Shown here piece after piece: positions 60,284 to 60,905 of a DNA stretch of 60,905 bases. The DNA comes from JAAYEA01 sp012689325 (GTDB lineage Bacteria; Chloroflexota; Anaerolineae; JAAYEA01): NCBI GenBank assembly GCA_036841525.1, contig DAITVZ010000023.1:1-60905 (forward strand), given 5' to 3'. The notes under the pieces were generated by a model. It saw only the letters and a list, made by a program, of their open reading frames with translations, was not told the origin of the DNA and did not search any database. Position 1 is the stretch's first letter; each line of letters opens with the position of its first letter. Made by a program: the position numbers and the translations under genes.

Positions 60284-60905
60284 ATGAAGATGTACTATGA
60301 TGCGGATGCCGACCTCAAGCTGTTGGCGAAAAAGCAGATCGCCGTTATCGGGTACGGCAGCCAGGGCCACGCTCACGCGCTGAACCTCAAGGACAGCGGC
60401 TGCAACGTGGTGGTGGGCCTGCGTCCGGGCGGCAAGTCCTGGGATCAGGCCAAGGCGGCGGGCCTCAAGGTCATGCCCGTCAAGGAAGCGGCGGCGACCT
60501 CGGATATCATCATGATCTTGCTGCCCGACCATGTGCAGCCCGTCGTGTATCGCGACGAGATCGCGCCGGGGCTCAAGGCTGGCAAGATGCTCATGTTCGC
60601 CCACGGTTTCAACATCCTCTATAGCCAGATCGTGCCTCCGGCGGATGTGGACGTCACCATGATCGCGCCCAAGGGGCCGGGCCATCGCGTCCGCGAGGTC
60701 TATGTGGAAGGCGGCGGCGTGCCCTCCTTGCTGGCGGTCTATCAGGACGTCACCGGCCACGCCAAGGACCTGGCGCTGGCCTATGCTCGGGGCATCGGCG
60801 GTACCCGCGCGGGCGTCATCGAGACCACCTTTGCCGAAGAGACCGAGACCGACCTCTTTGGCGAGCAGGCCGTGCTCTGCGGCGGCCTCTCGGCGCTGAT
60901 CAAGG
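60284..60905 (+). CDS. ilvC: Ketol-acid reductoisomerase, N-terminal part (cut by window end)
   Basis: 207 complete codons are visible, no stop before the end. MYYDADADLKLL then IAVIGYGSQGHAHALNLKD is the NADPH-binding Rossmann start; FAHGFNI, MIAPKGPGHRVR and ETDLFGEQAVLCGGL are the KARI active-site motifs. It isomerises and reduces acetolactate between the IlvBN and IlvD steps. AGGAG is 8 nt before ATG 60284. The knotted C-terminal domain lies outside the window. Confidence 0.96.
   Translation, partial: MKMYYDADADLKLLAKKQIAVIGYGSQGHAHALNLKDSGCNVVVGLRPGGKSWDQAKAAGLKVMPVKEAAATSDIIMILLPDHVQPVVYRDEIAPGLKAGKMLMFAHGFNILYSQIVPPADVDVTMIAPKGPGHRVREVYVEGGGVPSLLAVYQDVTGHAKDLALAYARGIGGTRAGVIETTFAEETETDLFGEQAVLCGGLSALIK

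Noticed and set aside
1..60905. Insertion sequence, prophage or integrative element
   Set aside because: No transposase, integrase or phage gene, no direct or inverted element ends noticed.

Overview
The window looks like a piece of chromosome from a GC-rich, probably anaerobic or facultatively anaerobic bacterium. The gene style fits Chloroflexota (Anaerolineae or relatives): secreted proteins with Thr-Pro 'TPTxTPT' linkers, many zinc-ribbon/kinase fusions, a tungsten-type aldehyde ferredoxin oxidoreductase, an M32 carboxypeptidase and a CinA-DUF6504 fusion. The phylum is inferred from gene style only; no 16S or other decisive marker is present. Coding density is high. Promoters of the ordinary sigma-70 type (TTGACA-like, 16-18 bp, TATAAT-like) can be read in front of most transcription units.

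Layout. 1-120: 3' end of a class II tRNA (best read as selenocysteine tRNA) and its terminator. 0.15-10.2 kb: alpha/beta hydrolase, a large pseudokinase with Ig-like repeats, MFS transporter, DUF362 protein, TIM-barrel-like protein, FGGY sugar kinase, small membrane protein. 10.2-14 kb (minus): two-subunit NiFe hydrogenase behind an M32 carboxypeptidase. 14-15.6 kb: infC-rpmI-rplT with an ATC start and an intergenic hairpin. 15.6-20 kb: CinA, AOR, PHP protein. 20-24.4 kb: a compact cluster of YraQ/ArsP-type permease, four tiny thioredoxin-fold proteins, an Fe-S protein and two small unknowns, with an ArsR-family regulator at its end. 24.4-31.2 kb (minus): a 2277-residue secreted multidomain carbohydrate-active protein. 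31.6-41.2 kb: a six-gene operon of kinase-FHA, PP2C phosphatase, vWA protein, zinc-ribbon-FHA, and two membrane kinases, one fused to an FGE-sulfatase domain. 41.2-43.9 kb: ABC exporter. 44-46.3 kb: two antibiotic-resistance-like enzymes and a TrmH methyltransferase. 46.3-52 kb: rhamnonate dehydratase-like enzyme facing a glycyl radical enzyme, its activase and an MFS exporter. 52-55.8 kb: nuclease-fold protein, cohesin-domain cell-surface protein, 4-alpha-glucanotransferase. 55.8-60.9 kb: ilvD-ilvB-ilvN-ilvC (truncated by the window end).

Most notable points. (1) The ilv operon is preceded by a complete ribosome-mediated attenuator: promoter, a 34-codon leader peptide packed with Leu/Ile/Val codons, a 9-bp antiterminator and a 10-bp terminator with U6. 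(2) The kinase/phosphatase/vWA/FHA operon, with the distant pseudokinase that shares its Ig-like repeats, looks like one signalling system. (3) The permease plus mini-thioredoxin array has a progressively degenerate CxxC motif and a promoter with an ArsR-type dyad and a leader hairpin. (4) The hydrogenase large subunit ends exactly at the ligand motif histidine, so it needs no C-terminal maturation cleavage. (5) The glycyl radical enzyme lacks the usual Cys-Val-Glu active-site motif.
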